DNA from: Deltaproteobacteria bacterium
GTDB lineage: Bacteria; Myxococcota_A; UBA9042; DTJE01
Reading direction: 5' to 3'
Assembly: GCA_016784945.1 (NCBI GenBank)
Contig: JADHTP010000233.1
Span: 1 to 5,358, forward strand
Length of the DNA: 5,358 nucleotides
Shown here: piece by piece, positions 1-5,358 of the stretch
How positions within the stretch are numbered: position 1 is the first letter of the stretch
How the letters are laid out: each line of letters starts with the position of its first letter
Notes under the pieces: model-generated
What the model was told of the DNA's origin: nothing
The model's database searches: none
What the model saw: only the letters and a program-made list of their open reading frames with translations
Translations under genes and position numbers: made by a program

Positions 1-1626
1 AGGGCCTTCACCCCGGGACTCGAAGGGCCGCGACTCCAGGGTCCGCAGAAGCCGGTCGTCCGCGTCGAAGGTCCGGTGAGCCTGGACCTGCCGCGTGACG
101 TAAGGGGTATCGGCCAGGTGGGCCTTGACCAGCACCAGCGCGTCGGGTCGGGCGTTCTCCACGGCCTGCAGGGCCGCCAGGCCGGCGGACAACGTGTCGG
201 ACGTGGCCAACAGGGACGCGCCCGTATTCCCGGCTGTCAAGGCCCGTGAACTCGTCTCGCGGGCCCCCTCGAACGGTGTCATGTCCCGGTCCGCCCCGGA
301 CATCCACACCTGGGCCGTCAGGGCCAGGACGGCCAGGCCCGCCACGGACAGTCGTCCCTTCCGGCCCCGGGCCATGCGCCACAGCCACCCCAAACCCAGG
401 GCCGCCAGCACCGACAGGACCCAGGTCCCGGACACCAGGGTCTGCAGATCCCAGGTGCCCATGGGATTGACCCAGGCGGCGAACACCAGGTCGGCCAGCA
501 AAATGGCCCCGAGGACGATCCCCAGCCAGCGGAAACACCGACCACACCAGAAGAGTCCGACCAGGGCCAGCGGCCAGATGGGACCGGTGCCCTGCCACAG
601 GATGGATCCCGCCATACTGGCGCGGGCAAGGAGCGCGGCGCCGTTCAACCTCACCACCTGGTCCGTGAAGGAGTTCCGGATCCTCTCCCCGGACAGGTGC
701 GCCCACAGACCCGCCGGATCAGCGGGATCACCCCAGTTCATCACCGGTCCCCGTGACGCCGCCACGGGCAGGTAGAGGACCGCCAGCGCTCCCACAAGAA
801 CGACCAGGGGAACGGCGATCCAGCCTTTAGAGCCTCCCGCGATCCCCCGCGCCGGCCAGAGTGACACGGCCAGGCCCGTGAGACCCCCGTACAGGGGCCA
901 CGTCACGTGCCCGCCGGCGCCCAGTCCCACCAGGAACCAGCCGAGCAACAGCAATCGCCCATCCTTTACCAGCGTGGCCGCCACAAACACGCACACGGTC
1001 CCCGCCAGACCGGCGGTGGACAGAGCATAGACCTCGGTGGTGGTCCCGTGCAGCCAGACCGCGTGGCTTGCCAGAAAGGAAGCGGGCGCCGCCAGCAAGA
1101 CCCACGAAGGCATCCGGGTTTCGGAACGACCGGCGTGCCAGATCCGGCCCACCAGGAAAAAAGCCGTGGCTGCCGCTGCGGACATCATCACGGCCGACAG
1201 GAGGTTCAGGCGAAAGAAGGCGTTTCCCAGAGGAACCAGGTCGAAGCCCTTGCCGGCGAGACAGAACAGGGGAAAACCCGTGGGATGGGCCACGCCCAGC
1301 ACGTGGGCCGAAGCGGCCAGTTCCCCTGCGTCCTTGAAATAGAGGCCCGGGGCGGCCATCAGAACCAGGAGGCACGAACCCGCCGCAAAGACCGTCAGGG
1401 CGGCGTGCGCCAGGCGTCCAGTCCCCGGGGAACGGGCCGTCGCGCCCTCCCCGGCGTACCGGGACTGCAGCGCCACCACCCCCCCGCCCACCAGTGTCGC
1501 CACCGCAACGACGGACAGGAGCGCCACGGTTTCCGCGGGTGCGAAGAACCCGGCGATCAGCAGGGCGAACGGCACCGCCAGCAGTGTCAGGAGAACCCGG
1601 GGAGAAAGTGCGGAAAACGGTCTCAC
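1..1626 (-). CDS. DUF2723/TMEM260-family membrane glycosyltransferase (GT-C-like), 3' end beyond the window
   Basis: An uninterrupted minus-strand frame of 542 codons runs off base 1 without a stop, so the C-terminus is missing. The family signature is clear. After a helix ending near residue 93 comes GLYFKDAGELAASAH (94-108), then LGVAHPTGFPL (110-120); D99 and E102 sit in the loop where GT-C enzymes carry catalytic acids. Later come TTTEVYAL (195-202) and YLPVAASRGPVMNWGDP (285-301), whose NWG(D/N)P element is typical of DUF2723. About a dozen hydrophobic helices are followed from about residue 445 by a soluble part with LLATSDT and ENARPDALVLVKA (490-502), which fits the usual family C-terminal region. 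Bacterial members are presumed to transfer sugar from a polyprenyl-linked donor to an acceptor outside the inner membrane; eukaryotic TMEM260 is reported to be a protein O-mannosyltransferase. Substrate here is unknown. No ATG lies near the 5' end. I chose GTG at 1626; GTG 1638 and 1653 are alternatives, and none has a clear ribosome binding site. Two extra helices (about 11-29 and 33-52) precede the usual family start. Confidence 0.9.
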   Translation of the reverse strand, partial: MRPFSALSPRVLLTLLAVPFALLIAGFFAPAETVALLSVVAVATLVGGGVVALQSRYAGEGATARSPGTGRLAHAALTVFAAGSCLLVLMAAPGLYFKDAGELAASAHVLGVAHPTGFPLFCLAGKGFDLVPLGNAFFRLNLLSAVMMSAAAATAFFLVGRIWHAGRSETRMPSWVLLAAPASFLASHAVWLHGTTTEVYALSTAGLAGTVCVFVAATLVKDGRLLLLGWFLVGLGAGGHVTWPLYGGLTGLAVSLWPARGIAGGSKGWIAVPLVVLVGALAVLYLPVAASRGPVMNWGDPADPAGLWAHLSGERIRNSFTDQVVRLNGAALLARASMAGSILWQGTGPIWPLALVGLFWCGRCFRWLGIVLGAILLADLVFAAWVNPMGTWDLQTLVSGTWVLSVLAALGLGWLWRMARGRKGRLSVAGLAVLALTAQVWMSGADRDMTPFEGARETSSRALTAGNTGASLLATSDTLSAGLAALQAVENARPDALVLVKAHLADTPYVTRQVQAHRTFDADDRLLRTLESRPFESRGEGP

Positions 1627-1691
1627 TGGAAGACCCACACCAAGGGTGACCACAGGAACGCAGGTGGACGGGAATAGTGGTCTAAGGACAT
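1623..1691 (-). CDS. Possible 22-codon coupling ORF between lipoprotein and membrane gene
   Basis: ATG at 1691-1689 shares its A with the lipoprotein stop codon (TGATG). The frame encodes a 22-residue peptide beginning MSLDHYSRPP and ending WVFQ. Its stop TGA (1625-1623) overlaps the proposed GTG start of the membrane protein (GTGA, 1626-1623). An AGGA sits at 1698-1695, only 3 bases before the ATG. The peptide resembles no family I know. It may act as a translational relay across the 64-base gap, or it may be chance. It could also be the true N-terminus of the downstream gene, separated by a frameshift. I regard the peptide itself as doubtful. Confidence 0.25.
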   Translation of the reverse strand: MSLDHYSRPPAFLWSPLVWVFQ

Positions 1692-3739
1692 CAATCCTGC
1701 GACAGGTACAACTCGGACGTGGCCAGTGGAGACGCCCCGGGCGCCAGGGAGGCCATTCCGCCCGTAACCAGCACCGAACCGGCCATCAGTCCGCCCTCGA
1801 TCAGCGTCGCCTCGTGGCCCAGGCGGGGGGACGACAGGGTCCCGCGGCCCGTGACCACGATCTTGTCACCGGTCACTTCCAGCAGGGCCCACGTGTCCAG
1901 CACCTCGTCATTGGGTCCGTAGCCGCCCGTGACGAGGATCGTCTTCGAGTCGGCCAGGACCGTGACCTGGTGGAAGATCCTCTGCAGGTCCGCCAGATCC
2001 TCCGGGGTGACGATGACCTGCCGCGCCTGAACCGAGCCCGCTTTGTCCACTTCGAACACCATGGGGCCGACGTCCGGACGACCGTTTCCGGTGATCCCGC
2101 CGATGGTCCAGATCCGCCCGTCCAGCACCACAGCCTCGGCAGCCACGAGGGTTGGCGGCAGGCCGGCCTTTCCCTTGAGAGACTGGACCGTACCCTGTTC
2201 CGCCAGGTACACCTCCCCGAAAGCGTCCTTTGTCGGGTTCTTCAAGTTACCGCCCAGGACCACGAACTCGCTGCAGACACCGTCGGTTTCGTTCAGGCAG
2301 GCGCTCACGGCCCAGGCCCTGGGTTCCAGCCCGCCGGTGACCGTCAGGGGCAGGCACTTCGATGTGTCGGTCGGGTCGACGCCGTCTTTGGCCACGGCAC
2401 ATCCCAGGCTGCCGTCATCACCCACCGTGAACAGGAAAGCCTCGTTTCCCACATCGAAACCCGTCTCGGCCTCCTGCACCACACCCGGGCGCAGGTACAC
2501 GTAGCGCTGACCACCGGGGACGCCGACCAGGGCCGCCCTTCCGCCGATGAAATGCACGGGGAGGGTGAATCGTTCGGAATCGCCATTGAGCATGTCCACC
2601 ATGTCGGCCTGGGACGACAGGTTCATGGAGCAGGCGCTCGTCCCTTCACACTCCGCGGAACCGGGCACCAGGACCCAGGGGAATCCCTTCAGGGTGGTGG
2701 CGCCACCAAGAAGCGCGATCCGTCCCGCACCGAGATTCACCGTGGTGGGCAGTCCATTCGGGTCATCAAACCCGCCGATGGGCGGTTCGCCGAACAGGGA
2801 CGTGCTGGCATCGAAGGACTCGACGTCGGGCTCGTTCACGGCCATCTGGGTGGCGTTACGCACGTTGAATCCGCCCATGAGCACGACCTCTCCCCGGCCA
2901 GTGGCCGCGGCGGCGTGAAACGTCCTGGGCGCCCGGGTGTTCAGGGGAAACAGGTCATGAACGCTGCACACCCCGCCGTCGCAAACGGCCTTGGGATGGA
3001 TGAGGTACTTCGTCCCGTCGGCGCACCCTTCTTCGGGGGCACAGTCGATCTTCTTCTGGCAATCCGCATCCTCGACGCACACGGTCCCGCCCGAAAGTTC
3101 GGTGCCTGGCACCGGGAAACCCGTGAAGTCGCCGTAGCGGTTCACCTGGATGTAGTAGAAGGCTTCGCCCGTACCGTCTGCGGAAATGGTGATACCGCCC
3201 CGCACGCCCAGTTCCACCAGGGATTCGGGCCCGCAGCCGCAGGCCTCCACGGTCATGCCGTTGGGGTGGTCGGCTTCGGGACCCGTGCAACGACTGCAGG
3301 AATCGCAGCCGAACCATCCTCCAGTCCCGTCCGAACGCTGGCCCCAGGGATTGAGGTCGTCCGGTCCCTGGCAGGGCGCCGTCGCGGTACAGTCGGACCA
3401 CTGTCCGGCATACCCTTCGTACACCAGCACGAAACCGGTGCCCGTGGCAAGGTGGTCCACCTTGAAGGCGGCACTCACGGCGCTGCAGTCGGAATGGAAG
3501 TAGGCGGAATCATCGAAAGCGTCGGGCACGTCGCGGAAAATGCGGACCCTGAAACCCATCACGCGCCCCCGATCCTGGCTGGACAGGGCCCCTTCCACCG
3601 ATGCCAGGGCCAGGTTGATCGCGCCGCCGGCTTCCGGGTCCGGACCGTGGATCACCTGTCCATCACCGCCAACGCCCCCGCATCCGAAAGCGGGAACAAG
3701 GGCCAACAGCAGGGCTCCGGTTATCGAACGCAGCCTCAT
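1691..3739 (-). CDS. Cysteine-rich lipoprotein with Kelch/galactose-oxidase-type beta-propeller
   Basis: This is a 682-residue predicted lipoprotein. The N-terminus MRLRSITGALLLALVPAFGC has an arginine-containing n-region, a hydrophobic core and a candidate lipidated Cys20; the AFGC lipobox is loose (Phe at -2). Residues about 38-120 form a beta-rich domain, with FRVRIFRD (63-70) and FKVDHLATGTGFVLVYEGY (92-110), of a kind I associate with myxobacterial lipoproteins. A Cys-rich stretch follows: C117, C123, C145-x2-C148-x2-C151, C167, C169, C221, C227, C233, C239, C253, C258. From about 270 to the end there are six or seven Kelch-like blades. They are marked by VVLMGG (285-290), IALLGG (341-346), FVVLGG (492-497), IWTIGG (543-548), ILVTGG (601-606) and SVLVTGG (655-661), several preceded by the R-x-x-H-x-A type strand (PRTFHAAAA, RIFHQVTVL, PRLGHEATL). 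Such propellers usually bind proteins or glycans; no catalytic function can be claimed. It is the second gene of the operon. GAGGAG 5 bases before the ATG supports this start. Confidence 0.93.
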   Translation of the reverse strand: MRLRSITGALLLALVPAFGCGGVGGDGQVIHGPDPEAGGAINLALASVEGALSSQDRGRVMGFRVRIFRDVPDAFDDSAYFHSDCSAVSAAFKVDHLATGTGFVLVYEGYAGQWSDCTATAPCQGPDDLNPWGQRSDGTGGWFGCDSCSRCTGPEADHPNGMTVEACGCGPESLVELGVRGGITISADGTGEAFYYIQVNRYGDFTGFPVPGTELSGGTVCVEDADCQKKIDCAPEEGCADGTKYLIHPKAVCDGGVCSVHDLFPLNTRAPRTFHAAAATGRGEVVLMGGFNVRNATQMAVNEPDVESFDASTSLFGEPPIGGFDDPNGLPTTVNLGAGRIALLGGATTLKGFPWVLVPGSAECEGTSACSMNLSSQADMVDMLNGDSERFTLPVHFIGGRAALVGVPGGQRYVYLRPGVVQEAETGFDVGNEAFLFTVGDDGSLGCAVAKDGVDPTDTSKCLPLTVTGGLEPRAWAVSACLNETDGVCSEFVVLGGNLKNPTKDAFGEVYLAEQGTVQSLKGKAGLPPTLVAAEAVVLDGRIWTIGGITGNGRPDVGPMVFEVDKAGSVQARQVIVTPEDLADLQRIFHQVTVLADSKTILVTGGYGPNDEVLDTWALLEVTGDKIVVTGRGTLSSPRLGHEATLIEGGLMAGSVLVTGGMASLAPGASPLATSELYLSQD

Positions 3740-3744
3740 GATCG

Positions 3745-3750
3745 CTCCTC
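3745..3750 (-). promoter_or_regulatory. Ribosome binding site of the Kelch lipoprotein, overlapping the upstream stop
   Basis: GAGGAG lies 5 bases before the ATG at 3739. Its first two bases are the last two of the PEGA gene's TGA (3751-3749), so a ribosome ending the PEGA gene covers the initiation site. This strongly suggests coupled translation and fixes the start of the lipoprotein. Confidence 0.8.
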
Positions 3751-4684
3751 AGTTCGTGGGGAACAGGGTGACATCCAAGGGGGCATAGCTCGGGTCCACC
3801 GTGAATCGGGCGGAACCGTCCGAACCACCGCCGCCCCGGGTGGCCAGCACGCCCGCGGTCACACCGCCGGCCACCACCACCGCACCGATGGTGGTCCAGA
3901 ACCACCACGTCTTGTAGAAGTGCTTCTTTTCGATTTCCCTTTCCTTCACCGGCACCGGCCCCACCGGGACCGCCACCTCGACCTTGCCCAGCGTGACGGT
4001 CAGTGCGATCGCCTTTCCAGCGGCCACGGTCATGGGACGGGTCGTCTCCTTGTAGCCCACGCGGTTCATCCGGAGAACATAGTCCCCCTTCTTCAGGCGA
4101 AGGGTCACGGGCGACACCCCGACGAAGTCCTTGTCGAGATAGACCTCGGCGCCGGCGGGCTCGGTAGAGATGTCCACCTTGGCGAGCACGGTTTCGGGAA
4201 CAGGCTCGGGCCCCAGCACCTTTTCCAGCGCCAGGGACACGAAGCCGTCCAGGTCCTCCCGGGCCCCCGTGCCGCCCTCCGGCGTCATGGATTCGCGGTT
4301 CGCCACGTCCACGAGGCTGATCTGGACCAGGAATCGCCCCCCCTCCTCGTTGACCTCCGTGAAGAGGACCTTGGCCACGCCGGCGTCGGCCCCGATCCCC
4401 GCCAGGCACTCCGCGTCGAAGTCCAGGCAACCCGCATCGACCATCAGGTCCATGGGGTCGGCGTCGGGTACGGGCAGCACCTCGTAGGCCGGGTATTTCG
4501 CCAGCTTGAGGGTCACAACCCGGTTCAGCTTGACCAGGTCATCGGGTCCCAACCGGCTGCTGGACACCCTCAAGGGAAGCAACTTCACCTTCCCAGGGGT
4601 TTCCTGGGCCATGATCCCCGAAACCTGGAACAGGCCCATGGATACCAGGGAAAGCACCACGCAAATACTACGGCACAGCCTCAT
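3749..4684 (-). CDS. Secreted/membrane PEGA-domain protein with TolB-like N-terminal half
   Basis: This is a complete 311-residue protein and the first gene of the operon. A signal peptide covers residues 1-26, with likely cleavage in IMA|QE. Residues about 33-157 look like the TolB/CsgG-type fold of myxobacterial envelope proteins: a VKLLPLRV strand, a helix with LVKLNRVVTLKLAKYPAYEVL, a C86/C93 pair, then LAGIGADAGVAKVLFTEV and FLVQISLVDVANRES. A PEGA domain spans about 168-232: VDISTEPAGAEVYLDKDFVG, SPVTLRLKKGDYVLRMNRVGY, and a final beta strand ending ALTVTLGK. A Pro/Val linker and a charged stretch (KEREIEKKHFYK) lead to one transmembrane helix (about 260-281), then a Gly-rich linker and a 20-residue tail. 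PEGA domains are compact extracytoplasmic modules associated with surface and S-layer-like proteins; ligands are generally unknown. Role inferred: envelope-anchored sensor or structural protein. The start is the first in-frame Met, with GAGAG 6 bases upstream and a strong promoter before it. Confidence 0.93.
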   Translation of the reverse strand: MRLCRSICVVLSLVSMGLFQVSGIMAQETPGKVKLLPLRVSSSRLGPDDLVKLNRVVTLKLAKYPAYEVLPVPDADPMDLMVDAGCLDFDAECLAGIGADAGVAKVLFTEVNEEGGRFLVQISLVDVANRESMTPEGGTGAREDLDGFVSLALEKVLGPEPVPETVLAKVDISTEPAGAEVYLDKDFVGVSPVTLRLKKGDYVLRMNRVGYKETTRPMTVAAGKAIALTVTLGKVEVAVPVGPVPVKEREIEKKHFYKTWWFWTTIGAVVVAGGVTAGVLATRGGGGSDGSARFTVDPSYAPLDVTLFPTN

Positions 4685-4690
4685 GGCACG

Positions 4691-4695
4691 CTCTC
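4691..4695 (-). promoter_or_regulatory. Ribosome binding site of the PEGA gene
   Basis: GAGAG lies 6 bases before the ATG at 4684. It is a moderate match to the Shine-Dalgarno consensus at good spacing and supports the chosen start of the 311-residue protein. Confidence 0.6.
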
Positions 4696-4710
4696 AAATG
4701 CGAGACACTC

Positions 4711-4719
4711 TGGTATAGT
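4711..4719 (+). promoter_or_regulatory. Extended -10 promoter for the divergent lipoprotein gene
   Basis: TGGTATAGT on the plus strand matches the extended -10 form TG-n-TATAAT with one mismatch in the hexamer. No good -35 is seen 16-18 bases upstream, which extended -10 promoters can tolerate. Predicted start is near 4726, giving a leader of about 30 bases to the TTG at 4758. The hexamer 4714-4719 lies on the same bases as the minus-strand -10 (4715-4720), so the two directions would compete or share an open complex. Confidence 0.45.
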
Positions 4720-4743
4720 AGTGGCACCCACACCGGGTGTCAA
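4715..4743 (-). promoter_or_regulatory. Sigma70-type promoter for the PEGA-Kelch-DUF2723 operon
   Basis: On the minus strand the -35 TTGACA (4743-4738) is a perfect consensus. A 17-bp spacer follows, then the -10 TACTAT (4720-4715), a 4-of-6 match to TATAAT. Predicted transcription start is near 4708, giving a leader of about 24 bases to the ATG at 4684. An AT-rich stretch just upstream (4744-4764) could act as an UP-like element. No other promoter is visible at the two downstream gene junctions, so this one probably serves all three genes. Confidence 0.75.
4730..4740. repeat. Short inverted repeat inside the operon promoter spacer
   Basis: ACACC-G-GGTGT is a perfect 5-bp inverted repeat around one central base. 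It lies between the -35 and -10 of the minus-strand promoter and touches the -35. Its position would suit an operator, but so short a palindrome can arise by chance in GC-rich DNA. Confidence 0.3.
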
Positions 4744-4757
4744 TCTTGGTTTTTCCT

Positions 4758-5358
4758 TTGAAAACCGGCTGGTTCCGGGTTAAAGATGATCCAGGCCGGA
4801 TCCTGACGCACCTGCTTCCCGGGCTGCTGTTCCTGGCCACGGCCTGCGGTTCCACCATGGCCTACCTGCGCGGCGCCCCGCCCCCTTCGGCCCTGCCCCG
4901 TCCCGAAATCACCGTCACGGTGACCTCGCCCGAGGGCCTGGACACGGTCTGGAACCAGGAACTCGCCATGGAGGGAATGGTCTCCCGCGTCATTGTCGGG
5001 CCCGCCCCCGGTTACGGGTTCAAGCTGGAAATCGTGGGTGATGATCGGGTCGTGGTTCTGAACGCCAGGACATGGCACGACGGTCTGCCCGATTTCACCG
5101 AGGGCCGCGTGATCGCACTGGAGTTCCATCCCGATGATGACCATCGCCTGACCATCTGGGACGCCGGTGGTCCCCTGTTCTACCTCGCCGACGGGAAGGA
5201 CGCCCCGCTGGACCAGTCCGGGTTGCCCGTGACGTTCTCGGTCACCGAAAAGACCGCCTATTACGAAGCGCGGATGTCGGAAAGTCTATGCCGCCAGACC
5301 GTCTCACACTGGTTCGTGAAGGTGCGGACGACGGGCGATTCCACGCCACTGGCGCCGG
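4758..5358 (+). CDS. Divergent putative lipoprotein of unknown function, 3' end beyond the window
   Basis: A plus-strand frame stays open from 4722 to the window end, giving 200 codons from the TTG at 4758. Before base 4850 it encodes a lipoprotein-type leader: basic and polar residues (KTGWFRVKDDPGR), then LLPGLLFLATACGS, with the candidate lipidated Cys at residue 30 (codon 4845-4847). The mature part begins with a Pro/Ala-rich linker (APPPSALPRPE). It continues as alternating short strands typical of a beta-rich extracytoplasmic domain, for example ITVTVTSPEGLDTVW, GYGFKLEIVGDDRVVVL, GRVIALEFHPDDDHRLTIWD, GLPVTFSVTEKTAYYEARM. Strong third-position GC and the coherent leader support it as the coding strand. 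I do not recognise the family. The start is unsettled: in-frame GTG 4737, TTG 4746, TTG 4758 and CTG 4803 are possible, none with a good ribosome binding site. The only nearby ATG (4786) is out of frame and stops after 6 codons. Its divergent position suggests a role shared with the envelope operon. Confidence 0.75.
   Translation, partial: MKTGWFRVKDDPGRILTHLLPGLLFLATACGSTMAYLRGAPPPSALPRPEITVTVTSPEGLDTVWNQELAMEGMVSRVIVGPAPGYGFKLEIVGDDRVVVLNARTWHDGLPDFTEGRVIALEFHPDDDHRLTIWDAGGPLFYLADGKDAPLDQSGLPVTFSVTEKTAYYEARMSESLCRQTVSHWFVKVRTTGDSTPLAP

Noticed and set aside
8..706. Minus-strand 232-codon frame, Gly/Arg/Pro-rich
   Set aside because: It is out of frame with the DUF2723 gene, which covers the same bases on the same strand and has clear family motifs.
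827..1375. Minus-strand 182-codon frame
   Set aside because: It is an off-frame shadow of the DUF2723 gene; its composition is Arg/Gly-rich with no domain or leader.
907..1677. Plus-strand 256-codon frame rich in Gln, Arg and Gly
   Set aside because: It is antisense to the membrane protein gene. Hydrophobic helices read backwards give this kind of polar, repetitive translation; no start signal or domain is seen.
3663..4430. Minus-strand 255-codon frame overlapping the PEGA gene
   Set aside because: Gly/Arg-rich shadow in another frame of the PEGA gene, which has a signal peptide, a PEGA domain and a ribosome binding site.
4744..4764. T/A-rich tract (GGTTTTTCC) considered as a terminator
   Set aside because: No GC-rich hairpin precedes it on either strand and it lies between divergent starts, so an upstream AT-rich promoter element is more likely.
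1646..4783. Plus-strand open frame of 1045 codons
   Set aside because: It is antisense to the two complete minus-strand genes, which have signal sequences, recognisable domains and ribosome binding sites. Its translation is low-complexity, rich in His, Gln, Gly and Arg, as expected for the antisense of GC-rich coding DNA. It also reads through the promoter region.
4740..5144. Minus-strand 134-codon frame opposite the divergent lipoprotein gene
   Set aside because: The plus-strand frame over the same bases has a lipoprotein leader, GC-rich third positions and a coherent beta-strand pattern. The minus frame is rich in Gly, Gln and His and has no leader; it also runs into the promoter.

Overview
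This is a GC-rich bacterial window (roughly two thirds G+C by eye) with four protein genes, two of which run off the window edges. The style points to Myxococcota or a related deltaproteobacterial lineage: a secreted PEGA protein with a TolB-like N-terminal half, and a cysteine-rich lipoprotein with a Kelch/galactose-oxidase-type propeller. This is inferred from protein style only; no taxonomic marker gene is present.

Layout, right to left along the minus strand. One short divergent intergenic region (about 4685-4757) holds a very good sigma70-type promoter (TTGACA, 17 bp, TACTAT) that drives an apparent three-gene operon. The operon begins with a 311-residue PEGA-domain envelope protein (3749-4684). 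Nine bases later comes a 682-residue Kelch-type lipoprotein (1691-3739), whose ribosome binding site overlaps the PEGA stop codon. Last is a multi-spanning membrane protein of the DUF2723/TMEM260 family, GT-C-like glycosyltransferases (1-1626). It has no stop inside the window and continues past base 1. A possible 22-codon ORF (1623-1691) links the last two genes through TGATG and GTGA overlaps.

On the plus strand, a divergent gene (about 4758-5358, 3' end outside the window) encodes an unrecognised beta-rich protein with a lipoprotein-type leader. Its only visible promoter signal is an extended -10 (TGGTATAGT) lying on top of the minus-strand -10, so both directions may share one near-symmetric -10 element.

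How the genes may work together: all four products look destined for the cell envelope. A membrane glycosyltransferase, a large surface or periplasmic propeller lipoprotein, a PEGA protein and a divergent lipoprotein would fit an envelope or surface-assembly locus. Nothing in the sequence fixes a pathway or substrate. I see no RNA gene, CRISPR array, insertion sequence or Rho-independent terminator. The long plus-strand frame of over 3 kb (1646-4783) is an antisense shadow of the two complete minus-strand genes.
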